A stretch of DNA of 64,000 nt from Agreia sp. COWG (GTDB taxonomy: Bacteria > Actinomycetota > Actinomycetes > Actinomycetales > Microbacteriaceae), in the NCBI RefSeq assembly GCF_904528075.1, contig NZ_LR882035.1, positions 1,736,001 to 1,800,000 of the forward strand. Reading direction: 5' to 3'. Positions within the stretch are counted from its first letter, which is position 1. Each line of letters starts with the position of its first letter. Under the pieces are notes generated by a model that was not told the origin of the DNA, ran no database searches, and saw only the letters and a program-made list of their open reading frames with translations. Positions 1-7,515 of the stretch are shown piece by piece. The translations under genes were made by a program, and so were the position numbers.

Positions 1-165
1 TCCGATGCTCGTGGCACTCAGCAGCATGGTTTCCTCGTCGAGGTAGGCGGCTACTGCGCCCTGTGCCTGCTGCGCCAGACGACCCGCTTCGAAGCGGACC
101 GTGCGGGTGCCGTACTTGCCGTTGTCGAGAACGGCTTCGGCGAATTTGATTTCTGGACCCTCCAT
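1..165 (-). CDS. pnp: polyribonucleotide nucleotidyltransferase (PNPase), N-terminal part
   Basis: First 55 codons of polynucleotide phosphorylase; the rest lies beyond the left edge. The enzyme degrades RNA 3'-5' by phosphorolysis and acts in mRNA turnover. The visible part begins [16 protein letters not shown] and continues with [10 protein letters not shown] and [10 protein letters not shown], which is the start of the first RNase PH domain in actinobacterial PNPases. The ATG ends at 165 and an AAGGAG Shine-Dalgarno lies at 176-181. In most bacteria rpsO directly precedes pnp. Here rpsO is 2.9 kb upstream, has its own terminator, and is separated by five other genes, so pnp must have its own promoter in the long leader 166-510. 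Confidence 0.95.
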   Translation of the reverse strand, partial: MEGPEIKFAEAVLDNGKYGTRTVRFEAGRLAQQAQGAVAAYLDEETMLLSATSIG

Positions 166-510
166 ATGGGGGTTTCTCCTTATGTGTTGTTCCCTCGCCA
201 TGCAGGCGATGAGAAATTCGCGGCCCCGTGTGGGCAAGCGCGATGCGTACAGCGGAGCGAAGGTGACAGAGCGACGTGACGGTGCCCGCCTGGTGCGAAA
301 CCCGACCGCGTACGCGCATGTTGAACCCGAAGTGTCAGGTGTGGCGCATGTCTGGCCAACAGTAGAAAACCTCGGACCCGTGACCTGGCGATTCCGAAAT
401 CCACCACCGGTGACCAGCGTCCTGCCGACCTGCTCCGATTTGGTGCTTTGTGTTGAGATGTTCTGCTTAGCACATGTGCAAGCACTCACATCGTAGCAGG
501 CGGCCCCAGT
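166..510. other. 345-bp region without a gene (pnp leader)
   Basis: No convincing gene is visible here. The open frame on the minus strand across 180-485 has actinobacterial-atypical, Arg/His/Ser-rich composition and no similarity I recognise. The region must hold the promoter and 5' leader of pnp. A perfect 10-bp palindrome GCACATGTGC lies at 470-479, and a minus-strand TACGAT at 490-495 could be a -10 box, but neither has a good -35 partner. PNPase leaders in enterobacteria are autoregulated, which could explain the length, but nothing in the sequence proves it. Confidence 0.4.
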
Positions 511-1149
511 TCAGCGGCTGATCTCGCGCAGCGCGTCTTCGTCGGGTACGGCGATCTCCACGGTGAAGGGTCGTGCCAGCCGGGTGAAAGGACGATCCGG
601 ATCCGCCCGACGACCGTTGCCGATCACAACGGCGGCGACGGACACCAGCATTCCTCGCTCGCGCAGCTCGACGAGGCCCGGGGAGACGGCCTCGTCCACC
701 GCCCTCGGCAGGAAGCCAGCCCGACATGGCCGCCCCCCATTGATCAGGTACACCTCTGTGCGCAGCTCCCTGCCCAGCCACCGAGTCGCCTCCGGCCACA
801 GGACCGCGACCGCGCTGGCATCCTTCGACCAGCCGAGGGCGAGGTCGATCGAGTCCTGGCGCGTCTTCGTCTCATCGAGCAGAACTCGGCCGCTGGTGGC
901 GGGGACGGTCACTTCGAAGCCATCGATCGAGACGAGTCGACGCGCGCTGTTTCGGCCCTCGCCCTCCCGAAGCCCCAGCCGCACGAGCTGGATCACGGCG
1001 GGCACGGCGACGACTGCCGCGAGCACGCCGACGATGGCCCCGACGGTGCCAGCGCGCAGAGTCAGCGACGCGGCGAGGGCGGCGAGAAGAATGACCGCCA
1101 GAAAAAACGGCTCCCAGCGCAGAAGGGGGAGCTTTCGTCTGTCGGGCAT
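511..1149 (-). CDS. membrane-anchored protein, distant third copy of the neighbouring HIRAN-like family
   Basis: A 212-residue protein of unknown function. Residues 1-58 form two hydrophobic segments (about 13-31 and 37-57), so the protein is membrane anchored with the remainder probably cytoplasmic. The C-terminal part around TEVYLINGGRPCRAGFLPRA resembles the VRLFVNQRPTPIVGYVPRG segment of the gene at 1725 and the matching part of the gene at 1190, which suggests a diverged third member of a local family. HIRAN domains have a similar beta-strand plus GY/FxPR pattern, but this assignment is by eye. It is the last gene before the pnp leader and runs in the same direction. Start: the ATG at 1149, with a TTTGAT box 6 nt before it that may be a weak leaderless promoter. 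Confidence 0.6.
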   Translation of the reverse strand: MPDRRKLPLLRWEPFFLAVILLAALAASLTLRAGTVGAIVGVLAAVVAVPAVIQLVRLGLREGEGRNSARRLVSIDGFEVTVPATSGRVLLDETKTRQDSIDLALGWSKDASAVAVLWPEATRWLGRELRTEVYLINGGRPCRAGFLPRAVDEAVSPGLVELRERGMLVSVAAVVIGNGRRADPDRPFTRLARPFTVEIAVPDEDALREISR

Positions 1150-1189
1150 CCGTCAATCAAAGCACGCCGACGCGACGAGCCCGGTCGCG

Positions 1190-1666
1190 TCAATACGCTC
1201 TGCCGATCTTGAGTTCGAGCCGGATGCCATGCCGCGTCGGCACGATGGCGCACGGTATGCGGGCCCCCCTTCCCCTGTCGAAGAGGCGGCCGAGGCACGC
1301 ATCGACGGGGGCCTCGAGTCCGTGCGGCACGAAGCCGACGACGCCGCTCAACTCGTCGCCGAGCCAGAGACGCACGGGCATGGGGGCATCGATCCTCTCC
1401 TCCGACAGCAGCCTCCGCTCGACGAACGCCTCGCCCGGATGCTGCGGAAGCGCCGCCAGGGTGCGCAGTTCGTCGGCGAACGGGTCGCTGCCCGCGAGGC
1501 GGATCCGCGCACTGAGGAAACGCGGGATCAGGCCGTAGGTGAAGTCACCGAGCGAACCCGCTCCGGCGTCGTGCCGATCCGGTCTCGGGCCGGCGGGTAC
1601 GAGCGGGCTCCACGCATCCGGCATACCTGACGCGTGCGCTGATTCATCTGGATCGCCGGTGACCAT
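1190..1666 (-). CDS. small HIRAN-like protein (tandem paralogue A)
   Basis: A soluble protein of about 158 residues, clearly paralogous to the next gene upstream. The shared track is GxGS..D..Y.LIPR near residue 40, a stretch like ERIDAPMPVRLWLG, then GFVPHGLEAPVDACLGRL and a final basic beta-strand region ending in a TRHGIRLELKIG-like tail. The conserved V/IxGF/YVPR..EAPV..AL core resembles HIRAN domains, small beta folds associated with DNA-repair helicases, but no helicase is fused or adjacent here. I chose the ATG at 1666; a TTG at 1678 is possible and adds four residues. Function unknown. It lies within a minus-strand run VanZ - paralogue B - paralogue A - membrane copy. Confidence 0.65.
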   Translation of the reverse strand: MVTGDPDESAHASGMPDAWSPLVPAGPRPDRHDAGAGSLGDFTYGLIPRFLSARIRLAGSDPFADELRTLAALPQHPGEAFVERRLLSEERIDAPMPVRLWLGDELSGVVGFVPHGLEAPVDACLGRLFDRGRGARIPCAIVPTRHGIRLELKIGRAY

Positions 1667-1724
1667 AGCGACATTCAACTACCCCTGAGCCGTGCGCGAA
1701 AGCCCGGCCCCGAACGCCAGACCG

Positions 1725-2156
1725 TCAGCGCGTCTGGCCGAGGAGGAGGGTGACGCGGAGCCCGTGCTTGGTCGGGCGGACCGTGGCCACTATCCGCTGG
1801 GACCTGCCCGAATCCGCGAGCCGTCCGAGGGCGGCCTCGACGGGCGCCTCCAGGCCGCGCGGAACGTAACCGACGATTGGAGTCGGCCGCTGGTTGACGA
1901 ACAGCCGCACGGGCGTCGGCGCGTCCGTTCGCTCGTCTGCGGCGCTTCGCCTCGTGATGAACGCATCGGCCTCTGTGATGCCCTGCCCAACGACGGTGCG
2001 AAGAGCGTCTTGGTGGGCGTCACTGTCGGCGAGCTCGATCGTGACCTTCTTGTTTCGGGGAATCAGGTCATAGGCGTAGTCGTCGAAGGAACCCGTTCCC
2101 TGATCTGTCTTCGCAAGCTCTGGGTTGTTCAGCCGGCCGAAGCGGAAGATTTTCAT
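1725..2156 (-). CDS. small HIRAN-like protein (tandem paralogue B)
   Basis: A soluble protein of about 143 residues, paralogous to the gene at 1190. It reads MKIFRFGRLNN, then GTGSFDDYAYDLIPRNKKV, then PTPVRLFVNQ and IVGYVPRGLEAPVEAALGRL, ending in KHGLRVTLLLGQTR. The pattern ERTDAP.PVRLFV....IVGYVPR matches the N..D..A..V...G..IGYVPR layout of HIRAN domains (known family; my assignment is from the visible pattern only). It begins a few bases after the VanZ-like gene, so both are probably co-transcribed. The ATG at 2156 gives a sensible N-terminus; a TTG at 2168 would add four residues. Confidence 0.65.
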   Translation of the reverse strand: MKIFRFGRLNNPELAKTDQGTGSFDDYAYDLIPRNKKVTIELADSDAHQDALRTVVGQGITEADAFITRRSAADERTDAPTPVRLFVNQRPTPIVGYVPRGLEAPVEAALGRLADSGRSQRIVATVRPTKHGLRVTLLLGQTR

Positions 2157-2172
2157 TCCCCTATCCAACCGC

Positions 2173-2634
2173 CTATGCGGTTCCGACGCGACCTCGACCG
2201 CGCCCGCGCATGGCCAGCGAGAGCGACATCACGATCAGGCCGAGGCATACCCCGAGGATGCCTCCGCTCGAATTCGCGACGATGTCACCGAGGTCGGCGA
2301 CCCGCGTGGGTAGGAACGCCCCCTGCCACAGTTCGATCGCCACCGAGGTGGCGACGCAGAGAAGCACCGCGAGCCACCACCTGCTGCGGGAGACGAGGAG
2401 AACGAAGAACAGTCCGAGAGGCACGAACATGACGATGTTGGCGACGAACTCCACTCGGTCGAACGTGATCCAGTCCGTCTCGTCGTGGCGCGCGAAGAAG
2501 TCGAGGAACCTCCACAACACGCCGCTTGATCGTGCGTCGTACGGCTCGGGCCCGAGCGTGATGTAACCGACGCAGCCGAGATAGAGCACGGTCAGCACGG
2601 ATAGCACGGGATGGCGTCGAAACATAGGCCCCAT
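2173..2634 (-). CDS. VanZ-like family membrane protein
   Basis: A 153-residue integral membrane protein with four hydrophobic segments, at about 9-27, 60-82, 86-105 and 119-142. The VanZ signature is present as IELWQGAFLPTRVADLGDIVANSSGG, where E, W/Q, R, D, D, N and the closing glycines are the conserved residues. VanZ proteins give low-level teicoplanin resistance in enterococci, but chromosomal VanZ-like proteins in actinobacteria have no established function. The start is the ATG at 2634, preceded by AGGCAGG and by TAGGCA 6 nt upstream; an ATG three codons later is also possible. It is the first gene of a minus-strand group that ends just before the pnp leader. Confidence 0.8.
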   Translation of the reverse strand: MGPMFRRHPVLSVLTVLYLGCVGYITLGPEPYDARSSGVLWRFLDFFARHDETDWITFDRVEFVANIVMFVPLGLFFVLLVSRSRWWLAVLLCVATSVAIELWQGAFLPTRVADLGDIVANSSGGILGVCLGLIVMSLSLAMRGRGRGRVGTA

Positions 2635-2676
2635 CCTGCCTGCCTATTCTTGGCACCCCGTGAGGCATCGCTGTTC

Positions 2677-2682
2677 TAGAGT
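2677..2682 (+). promoter_or_regulatory. TAGAGT -10 box, leaderless start
   Basis: TAGAGT ends 6 nt before the ATG at 2689, the spacing expected when transcription starts on the first base of the start codon. No Shine-Dalgarno is visible. TTGGCA at 2650-2655 is too far (21 bp) for a standard -35. Confidence 0.45.
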
Positions 2683-2688
2683 CGGAAT

Positions 2689-2976
2689 ATGACTGACAAC
2701 GAACGCGACGACTTCACCAAAGACGACCTGCTCGAGGTCTCGAGCGAACTCGATGCACGAGGAGATGCGGAGTTCACCAACCCCGGCGATCCCTCTGTCG
2801 ACGACGAGGAGAGCTTGGACGAAGGCCTTCTCGACGGCGCAGACACCGAGTTCGGTGTCGAGAGCGACATCGACACCCTGCAGGTCGACGACCCGAACGA
2901 GACGAACGACGACCTGGACGACGAGGACTACAAGGTGGAGAGCGAGACCGAGCTCGGTACTGACGACCGCGTCTGA
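2689..2976 (+). CDS. small highly acidic protein
   Basis: A 95-residue protein dominated by Asp and Glu, with no cysteine and almost no hydrophobic stretch, so it is probably soluble and largely disordered. I do not recognise its family. Reasons to call it real are the ATG at 2689 with a TANNNT box exactly 6 nt upstream, its independent orientation between two minus-strand genes, and the terminator hairpin just past its stop. The opposite-strand frames over the same bases are shadows of its GAC/GAG codons. A role such as nucleic-acid mimicry or protein buffering is only a guess. Confidence 0.65.
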   Translation: MTDNERDDFTKDDLLEVSSELDARGDAEFTNPGDPSVDDEESLDEGLLDGADTEFGVESDIDTLQVDDPNETNDDLDDEDYKVESETELGTDDRV

Positions 2977-2997
2977 CAGCGCGCCTACCGCCCCACG

Positions 2998-3034
2998 AAA
3001 AAATGGGCCGTTCCCCTGAGGGGAACGGCCCATT
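2998..3034 (-). terminator. rpsO intrinsic terminator
   Basis: A perfect 16-bp inverted repeat at 3002-3034 with a one-base centre. On the minus strand it is followed by six Ts (A-tract at 2998-3003). It sits 10 bp after the rpsO stop, so it is a strong rho-independent terminator that separates rpsO from pnp. For the plus-strand acidic gene the same hairpin has no T-tract. Confidence 0.93.
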
Positions 3035-3044
3035 CGTCAAGAAA

Positions 3045-3314
3045 CTACCGGCGGAGTCCGAGACGCTCGATCAGCGAGCGGTAACGCTCGATCTCGACAT
3101 CGGCGAGGTAACCCAGCAGGCGACGGCGCTGTCCCACCAGAAGCAGCAGACCACGACGCGAGTGGTGGTCGTGCTTGTGCTCCTTGAGGTGCTCCGTGAG
3201 GTCCTTGATGCGACGCGTGAGCATCGCAACCTGAACCTCGGGGGATCCGGTGTCACCGGGGTGGGTTGCAAATTCGTCGATGATCGCCTTCTTGACTTCA
3301 GCTTCAAGAGCCAT
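3045..3314 (-). CDS. rpsO: 30S ribosomal protein S15
   Basis: Ribosomal protein S15 binds 16S rRNA helices 20-22 and helps form bridge B4 to the large subunit. The 89-residue product has the family length and the conserved core [36 protein letters not shown] and the [12 protein letters not shown] end. The start codon ATG at 3314 follows the purine-rich GGAGAAAGGGG region. rpsO is usually followed by pnp and preceded by ribF; here both neighbours have been displaced, and an MFS gene ends upstream with 120 bp of leader between (3315-3434). Confidence 0.97.
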   Translation of the reverse strand: MALEAEVKKAIIDEFATHPGDTGSPEVQVAMLTRRIKDLTEHLKEHKHDHHSRRGLLLLVGQRRRLLGYLADVEIERYRSLIERLGLRR

Positions 3315-3434
3315 AGTTGGTGATCCCCTTTCTCCTCATTGCGCGGTGCCCTGCACAGAATATGCGAGCTCTCTTTATCCGCGGCCGCTAGACGGCAACC
3401 TTGGAATCCTAGCAGACCCGCTTGACGGTGTCGT

Positions 3435-4832
3435 TCAGTGCTGAACGATGGCGATGGGCATCAACGATCGACGCATGCGCAGGTGGAGCCCTCCGCTTCG
3501 CGCGAGGATGACCCCGACGACCAGGGCGGCGGCCGCCGGAACGACGCCGGAGACGAGCATCCCGACATGCGCGCCATAGCTCTCGACGATCCAGCCCATC
3601 AGCGGCCCGCCGACGGCCTGACCGCCCAGCAGCACGAGCACGTAGACGCTCATGACACGACCACGGATGGCGACATTGCTCGACAGCTGGATCAGTTGAT
3701 TGGCCCCGGTGAGGAACTGCAGGGTGCAAAAGCCCACCAGAACGAGCAGGATGCCCACGCTCCATTGGGTCGGGGCGCCAGAGACGAGGGCCTGCACGAC
3801 GCCCCAGGCCAACCCGGTGATCACCACGGCGCGCAGCCGGATGCTCGCGCGCCTCGTGGAGAGCACAGCACCGATGAGCGCCCCCGCCGCGACCAGGGAG
3901 TTGAACAGGCCGTACCCCCCGGGGCCGGCGTCGAACACCGTCGATGCGTACGCGGCCAGAAGCACGGGCATGTTCAACGCGAAGATGGCGACGAAGCCGA
4001 CCATGATCACCGTCCAGAGGATGGCCGGCTTCGCGACGACGTAGGCGAGGCCCTCTTTCAACTGGCCCTTCGCCCGCGGGGCTACCGGGGCCGGAAAGAG
4101 TGTCGCGGGGTTGAGCCGCAGAACCGTGATCACGACTCCGATACAGGCGAGGGCGTTGATGGCGAACGACCACCCGGCACCCACCGACACGAGCAGCACG
4201 CCGCCGATGGCGGGGCCGATGAGGGCACCGAGCTGGAATACGGAGGAGTTGATGCTGATGGCGTTGCGCAGGTACGTCGGGCCCACCAGCTCGTTCACGA
4301 ACACCTGGCGCGTGGGGTTGTCGATCACGGTGGCGAGGCCCACGAGCAGCGCGACGGCCATGATGTGCCAGACCTCGACGACGCCGGTGAGTGCGAGCGC
4401 AGCCAGGGTGATGCTGGCGAGAACCGAGACGCTCTGGGTGATCGCCAGCAGAACCCGCTTGTCGTAGCGGTCGACCAGCACTCCCCCGTAGAGGCCGAGA
4501 AAGAGCATGGGGGCGAACTGCAGGGCGACCGTCACGCCGACCAGCGCGACGCTGCCGGAGAGCTCCAGCACCAACCAGTCCTGTGCGATCCTCTGGATCC
4601 ACAGTGCCGTCATCGCGACGATGTTGGCTGCGGTGAAGAGCCGGAAGTTGGGAACCCGCAGAGAGACCAAGGTCTCTCTCCACGGAGGACGGGTCGTGAG
4701 AACGGGCATGGGGGCGGTGACGGGATAGCCGTCGGAGGGTGGGGGCGTCACGAATAATCCAAGTGCGAGATGAGTGGGATGAGTTGTGTATGGGTGGGCG
4801 TCGAACGCCGTCTTCCTCAACGGTATTGCCAC
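3435..4832 (-). CDS. MFS transporter (EntS/MFS_3 type)
   Basis: A major facilitator of up to 465 residues with about 12 hydrophobic segments. The motif A-like loop reads GLYGGVLVDRYDKR, which places it with the EntS/MFS_3 drug and siderophore exporters. The substrate cannot be read from sequence. The first possible start is the GTG at 4832; an ATG at 4709 (residue 42) gives an N-terminus closer to the family, because the first transmembrane helix begins only after FRLF near residue 64. It is transcribed away from a LysR gene, with a 62-bp intergenic region, and another MFS of the same type follows the LysR gene. The LysR protein probably controls at least one of them. Confidence 0.9.
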   Translation of the reverse strand: MAIPLRKTAFDAHPYTTHPTHLALGLFVTPPPSDGYPVTAPMPVLTTRPPWRETLVSLRVPNFRLFTAANIVAMTALWIQRIAQDWLVLELSGSVALVGVTVALQFAPMLFLGLYGGVLVDRYDKRVLLAITQSVSVLASITLAALALTGVVEVWHIMAVALLVGLATVIDNPTRQVFVNELVGPTYLRNAISINSSVFQLGALIGPAIGGVLLVSVGAGWSFAINALACIGVVITVLRLNPATLFPAPVAPRAKGQLKEGLAYVVAKPAILWTVIMVGFVAIFALNMPVLLAAYASTVFDAGPGGYGLFNSLVAAGALIGAVLSTRRASIRLRAVVITGLAWGVVQALVSGAPTQWSVGILLVLVGFCTLQFLTGANQLIQLSSNVAIRGRVMSVYVLVLLGGQAVGGPLMGWIVESYGAHVGMLVSGVVPAAAALVVGVILARSGGLHLRMRRSLMPIAIVQH

Positions 4833-4849
4833 GCCCCGTCATTCCCCGA

Positions 4850-4876
4850 GTAAATTGGGTCTATAACTCCCATTAC
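4850..4876. promoter_or_regulatory. candidate LysR operator between divergent genes
   Basis: Imperfect inverted repeat GTAAatTGGG-N9-CCCATTAC between the MFS gene and the LysR gene. The inner TGGG/CCCA arms are exact, and the AT-rich centre TCTATAACT fits a LysR-type box overlapping a promoter. Position and symmetry support an operator; no binding data exist. Confidence 0.45.
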
Positions 4877-4894
4877 TTTTTCGAATGAGGCTCG

Positions 4895-5749
4895 ATGTTC
4901 GACCCCGCGCTCCTTCGCACCTTTCTCGCCGTCGCCGAGACGGCGAGTTTCACCCTCGCCGCACAGCGACTCGGCATCAGCCAACCCACGGTCAGCCAGC
5001 AGGTGCGCAGGCTCGAGCAGGCATCCGGTCGCCTTCTCGTCGCACGCGACACCCGCGACGTGTCCTTGACCGACAACGGCGACGCCATGGCCGGATTCGC
5101 GAGAACGATCCTCGCGGCGCACAGCGCGGCCGAAGACTACTTCAGCGGGTCGGCGATGAAGGGCAAGCTGCGTTTCGGCACGGCTGACGACTTGGCCATC
5201 ACGCAGCTCCCCCGCATCCTGCGGCATTTTCGCCAGCTGTACCCGCAGATCAACCTCGAGCTCACCGTCGACCAGTCGGCCCCGCTCTTTCGCAAGCTGC
5301 ACGCCGGCTCGCTCGATCTCATCTTCATCAAGCAGAAGCCGGAGACGACGGATGGCACCGTGGTACGCCGCGACCAGCTCGTGTGGGTCGGCCACGAGAA
5401 GACGATCCTCGAGCAGGATGCTCCGGTTCCCCTCATCACCTACCAGGGCACGACCGTGAGTCGCACCAGCGCGATCGAAGCGCTCGAACAGGCCGGTCGG
5501 CGCTGGCGCATCACCTGCAACACGCGTGAGGTGAACGGACTTCTCGCCGCCGTGCGTGCCGGTCTCGGCGTCGCCGTCTTTCCGCGCTCGCTCATCCCCG
5601 ACGACCTCGTGGTCGTCAGCGCCCGTTTCGGCCTGCCCGTGCTCGGCGAGGTCGACCTCACCCTGCTGCGCAATCCCGGCGCGCCGGCGGAACCCGTCGA
5701 TGCACTCATCTCGGCCATCATGGGCCGCACCCTGAACAAGACGGCCTGA
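4895..5749 (+). CDS. LysR family transcriptional regulator
   Basis: A 284-residue LysR-type regulator. Residues 1-60 form the winged helix-turn-helix (FLAVAETASFTLAAQRLGISQPTVSQQVRRLE) and the remainder the periplasmic-binding-like effector domain (KLRFGTADDLAITQLPRI onward). The ATG at 4895 has GAGG at 4887-4890. It is divergent from one MFS exporter and lies 3 bp upstream of a second (5753), which suggests it regulates efflux or uptake of its own effector. The inverted repeat at 4850-4876 is the likely binding site. The effector is not deducible. Confidence 0.93.
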   Translation: MFDPALLRTFLAVAETASFTLAAQRLGISQPTVSQQVRRLEQASGRLLVARDTRDVSLTDNGDAMAGFARTILAAHSAAEDYFSGSAMKGKLRFGTADDLAITQLPRILRHFRQLYPQINLELTVDQSAPLFRKLHAGSLDLIFIKQKPETTDGTVVRRDQLVWVGHEKTILEQDAPVPLITYQGTTVSRTSAIEALEQAGRRWRITCNTREVNGLLAAVRAGLGVAVFPRSLIPDDLVVVSARFGLPVLGEVDLTLLRNPGAPAEPVDALISAIMGRTLNKTA

Positions 5750-5752
5750 CCC

Positions 5753-7078
5753 GTGAGCTCTCGCCCACCCGCGGCCCAGGGACGCCGCACTCATTTCGTC
5801 GATCTCACCCCGTTCCGTCGGAGTCCCGCGTTCTTCCGCCTCTGGCTCGGCGGCCTCATCGCCGGCGTCGGCGGTCAGATGACCGTGGTGGCGGTGGGCC
5901 TTCACCTCTACGACATCACCGGATCGACCTCCGCCGTCGCCCTTGTCGGCGTGTTCGCCCTCCTGCCCATGATCCTCGCCGGCGTCTACGGCGGGGTTCT
6001 CGCCGACACGTTCGACCGCCGCACCGTGGTGCTCATCGCCGAATTCCTGGCCTGGGGATCGACGGTGGGCCTCGCCGTTCTGGCCTGGAACCACCTCGAC
6101 GTGCTGTGGATGTTCTATGCGCTGACCACCGTCAACGCGGCGGCCACGACCGTGGTGGGTGCGACCAGGTCGGCCATCCTGCCTCGGCTACTCGCCCCCG
6201 ACCTGCTGCCGGCTGCATCCGCGCTCGGCGGGATCAGCTTCGGCGTTCAGGTCACGGTGGGGCCCGCCCTGGCGGGCGTTCTCGTGGCGACGGTGGGATT
6301 CCAATGGACCTACACGGTCGATGTGGTCCTATTCCTGGCCGCCTTCACCGGGGTGATCACGCTTCCCCGCATCGTGCCGGAGGGCAGCACACGCCGCGCC
6401 GGGTTCGGCGCCGTCTGGGAGGGGCTGAAGTTCTTGCGCCGAGCCCCGAACATCCGCATGTCGTTTCTCATCGACATCGTGGCCATGACATTCGGCATGC
6501 CTCGGGTGATCTTTCCGGCGGTGGGCGCTCTCCTCATCGGCGGAGGTGCCGTGACGGTCGGCATTCTGTCGGCCGCATTCGCCGTGGGGGCGCTGCTCTC
6601 GTCGGTCCTCTCCGGCCGCCTCGGCCACGTTCGCCGGCAGGGCCGCGCCATTGCTCGGGCCGTGGCCGTCTACGGCTCGTTCATCCTCGCGTTCGGCATC
6701 GTGCTGCTCGCCTCGGATCGTGGGGCCTCGTCGGGGATCGGCTCGTCGTTCGACGATGCGAATCTGCCCGCCCTCGTTCTCGCCAGCATCGCGCTGGCCG
6801 GCGCGGGAGCCGCTGACAACGTCAGCGCGATCTTTCGCCAGACCATGATGCAATCGGCCGTCCCCGACGTGATGAGGGGCCGCATCCAGGGCGTCTTCAC
6901 CGTGGTCGTCACGGGCGGGCCCCGGCTCGGCGACGCCTATGTCGGGCTGGCCGCAGCGACCGCACTGCTGTGGTTGCCCCCGCTTCTCGGCGGTGCGATC
7001 GTGGTGTTGTTCTCTCTGGCGGCGGCGCGGCTGCACCGATCGCTCCGCGCCTACGATGCACTGAGCCCGACCCCCTGA
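5753..7078 (+). CDS. MFS transporter (EntS/MFS_3 type)
   Basis: A 441-residue integral membrane transporter with about 12 helices, first helix at FFRLWLGGLIAGVGGQMTVV and motif A as GVYGGVLADTFDRR. It shares this loop with the MFS at 3435, so the two are probably old paralogues. The GTG at 5753 follows the LysR stop by 3 bp, which suggests co-transcription. Members of this family export drugs, siderophores or metabolites; the substrate here is unknown. The stop codon lies inside the hairpin at 7063-7091. Confidence 0.9.
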   Translation: MSSRPPAAQGRRTHFVDLTPFRRSPAFFRLWLGGLIAGVGGQMTVVAVGLHLYDITGSTSAVALVGVFALLPMILAGVYGGVLADTFDRRTVVLIAEFLAWGSTVGLAVLAWNHLDVLWMFYALTTVNAAATTVVGATRSAILPRLLAPDLLPAASALGGISFGVQVTVGPALAGVLVATVGFQWTYTVDVVLFLAAFTGVITLPRIVPEGSTRRAGFGAVWEGLKFLRRAPNIRMSFLIDIVAMTFGMPRVIFPAVGALLIGGGAVTVGILSAAFAVGALLSSVLSGRLGHVRRQGRAIARAVAVYGSFILAFGIVLLASDRGASSGIGSSFDDANLPALVLASIALAGAGAADNVSAIFRQTMMQSAVPDVMRGRIQGVFTVVVTGGPRLGDAYVGLAAATALLWLPPLLGGAIVVLFSLAAARLHRSLRAYDALSPTP

Positions 7079-7091
7079 CGGGGCCGGGCTC
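7063..7091. terminator. hairpin between convergent genes
   Basis: Arms GAGCCCG and CGGGCTC plus CCCC/GGGG with one A-C mismatch and a 5-nt loop, spanning the MFS stop and reaching towards the 3' end of the FKBP gene. There is no T-tract on either strand, so it may act weakly or with Rho. Confidence 0.5.
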
Positions 7092-7111
7092 GGTGCGTGC
7101 TCGAGACGTGG

Positions 7112-7483
7112 TTACGGAGCGCTGACCAGGTCGATGACGAAGACCAGGGTCTTGCCTCCCAGGAAGTGGCCGCCGGCAGGGCCGTAGGCGAGGTGCGGCG
7201 GGATAGTGAGCTTGCGACGTCCGCCGGCCTTCATTCCGGGGATACCCTCCTGCCAACCGGCGATGAGACCGTTCAGGGGGAACGTAATGGTCTCACCACG
7301 GCCCCACGACGAGTCGAACTCCTCGCCGGTCTCGTACTCGACACCGAGGTAGTGCACCTCGACGGTTGCTCCGGGCTTGGCCTCGGCACCGTCGCCGACG
7401 ACGATGTCCTCGATGACGAGCTCTGTGGGCGCGGGGCCCTCGGGAAAATCGATCTCGGGCTTGGAATTCAGTGATTCGGTCAT
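7112..7483 (-). CDS. FKBP-type peptidyl-prolyl isomerase, cytoplasmic
   Basis: A 123-residue single-domain FKBP that catalyses cis-trans isomerisation of Xaa-Pro bonds. Hallmarks are VEVHYLGVEYETGEEFDSSW, the loop ITFPLNGLIAGWQEGIPGMK, GGRRKLTIPPHLAYG and the closing LVFVIDLV. No signal peptide is present, so it is cytoplasmic, unlike the lipoprotein FKBP at 62033. I chose the ATG at 7483; the TTG at 7519 would overlap the HelD stop. It lies 32 bp after the HelD gene on the same strand, so the two are probably co-transcribed. Confidence 0.93.
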   Translation of the reverse strand: MTESLNSKPEIDFPEGPAPTELVIEDIVVGDGAEAKPGATVEVHYLGVEYETGEEFDSSWGRGETITFPLNGLIAGWQEGIPGMKAGGRRKLTIPPHLAYGPAGGHFLGGKTLVFVIDLVSAP

Positions 7484-7515
7484 GACACCATCCAACCAAG
7501 CGCCGGGTGCGTGGG

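Noticed and set aside
180..485. Possible small gene in the pnp leader
   Set aside because: Composition is unlike the neighbours, there is no ribosome site, and the region is better explained as a leader.
4817..6094. A 425-codon minus-strand frame opposite LysR and MFS
   Set aside because: Charged shadow sequence with no family likeness; LysR and MFS on the plus strand are secure.
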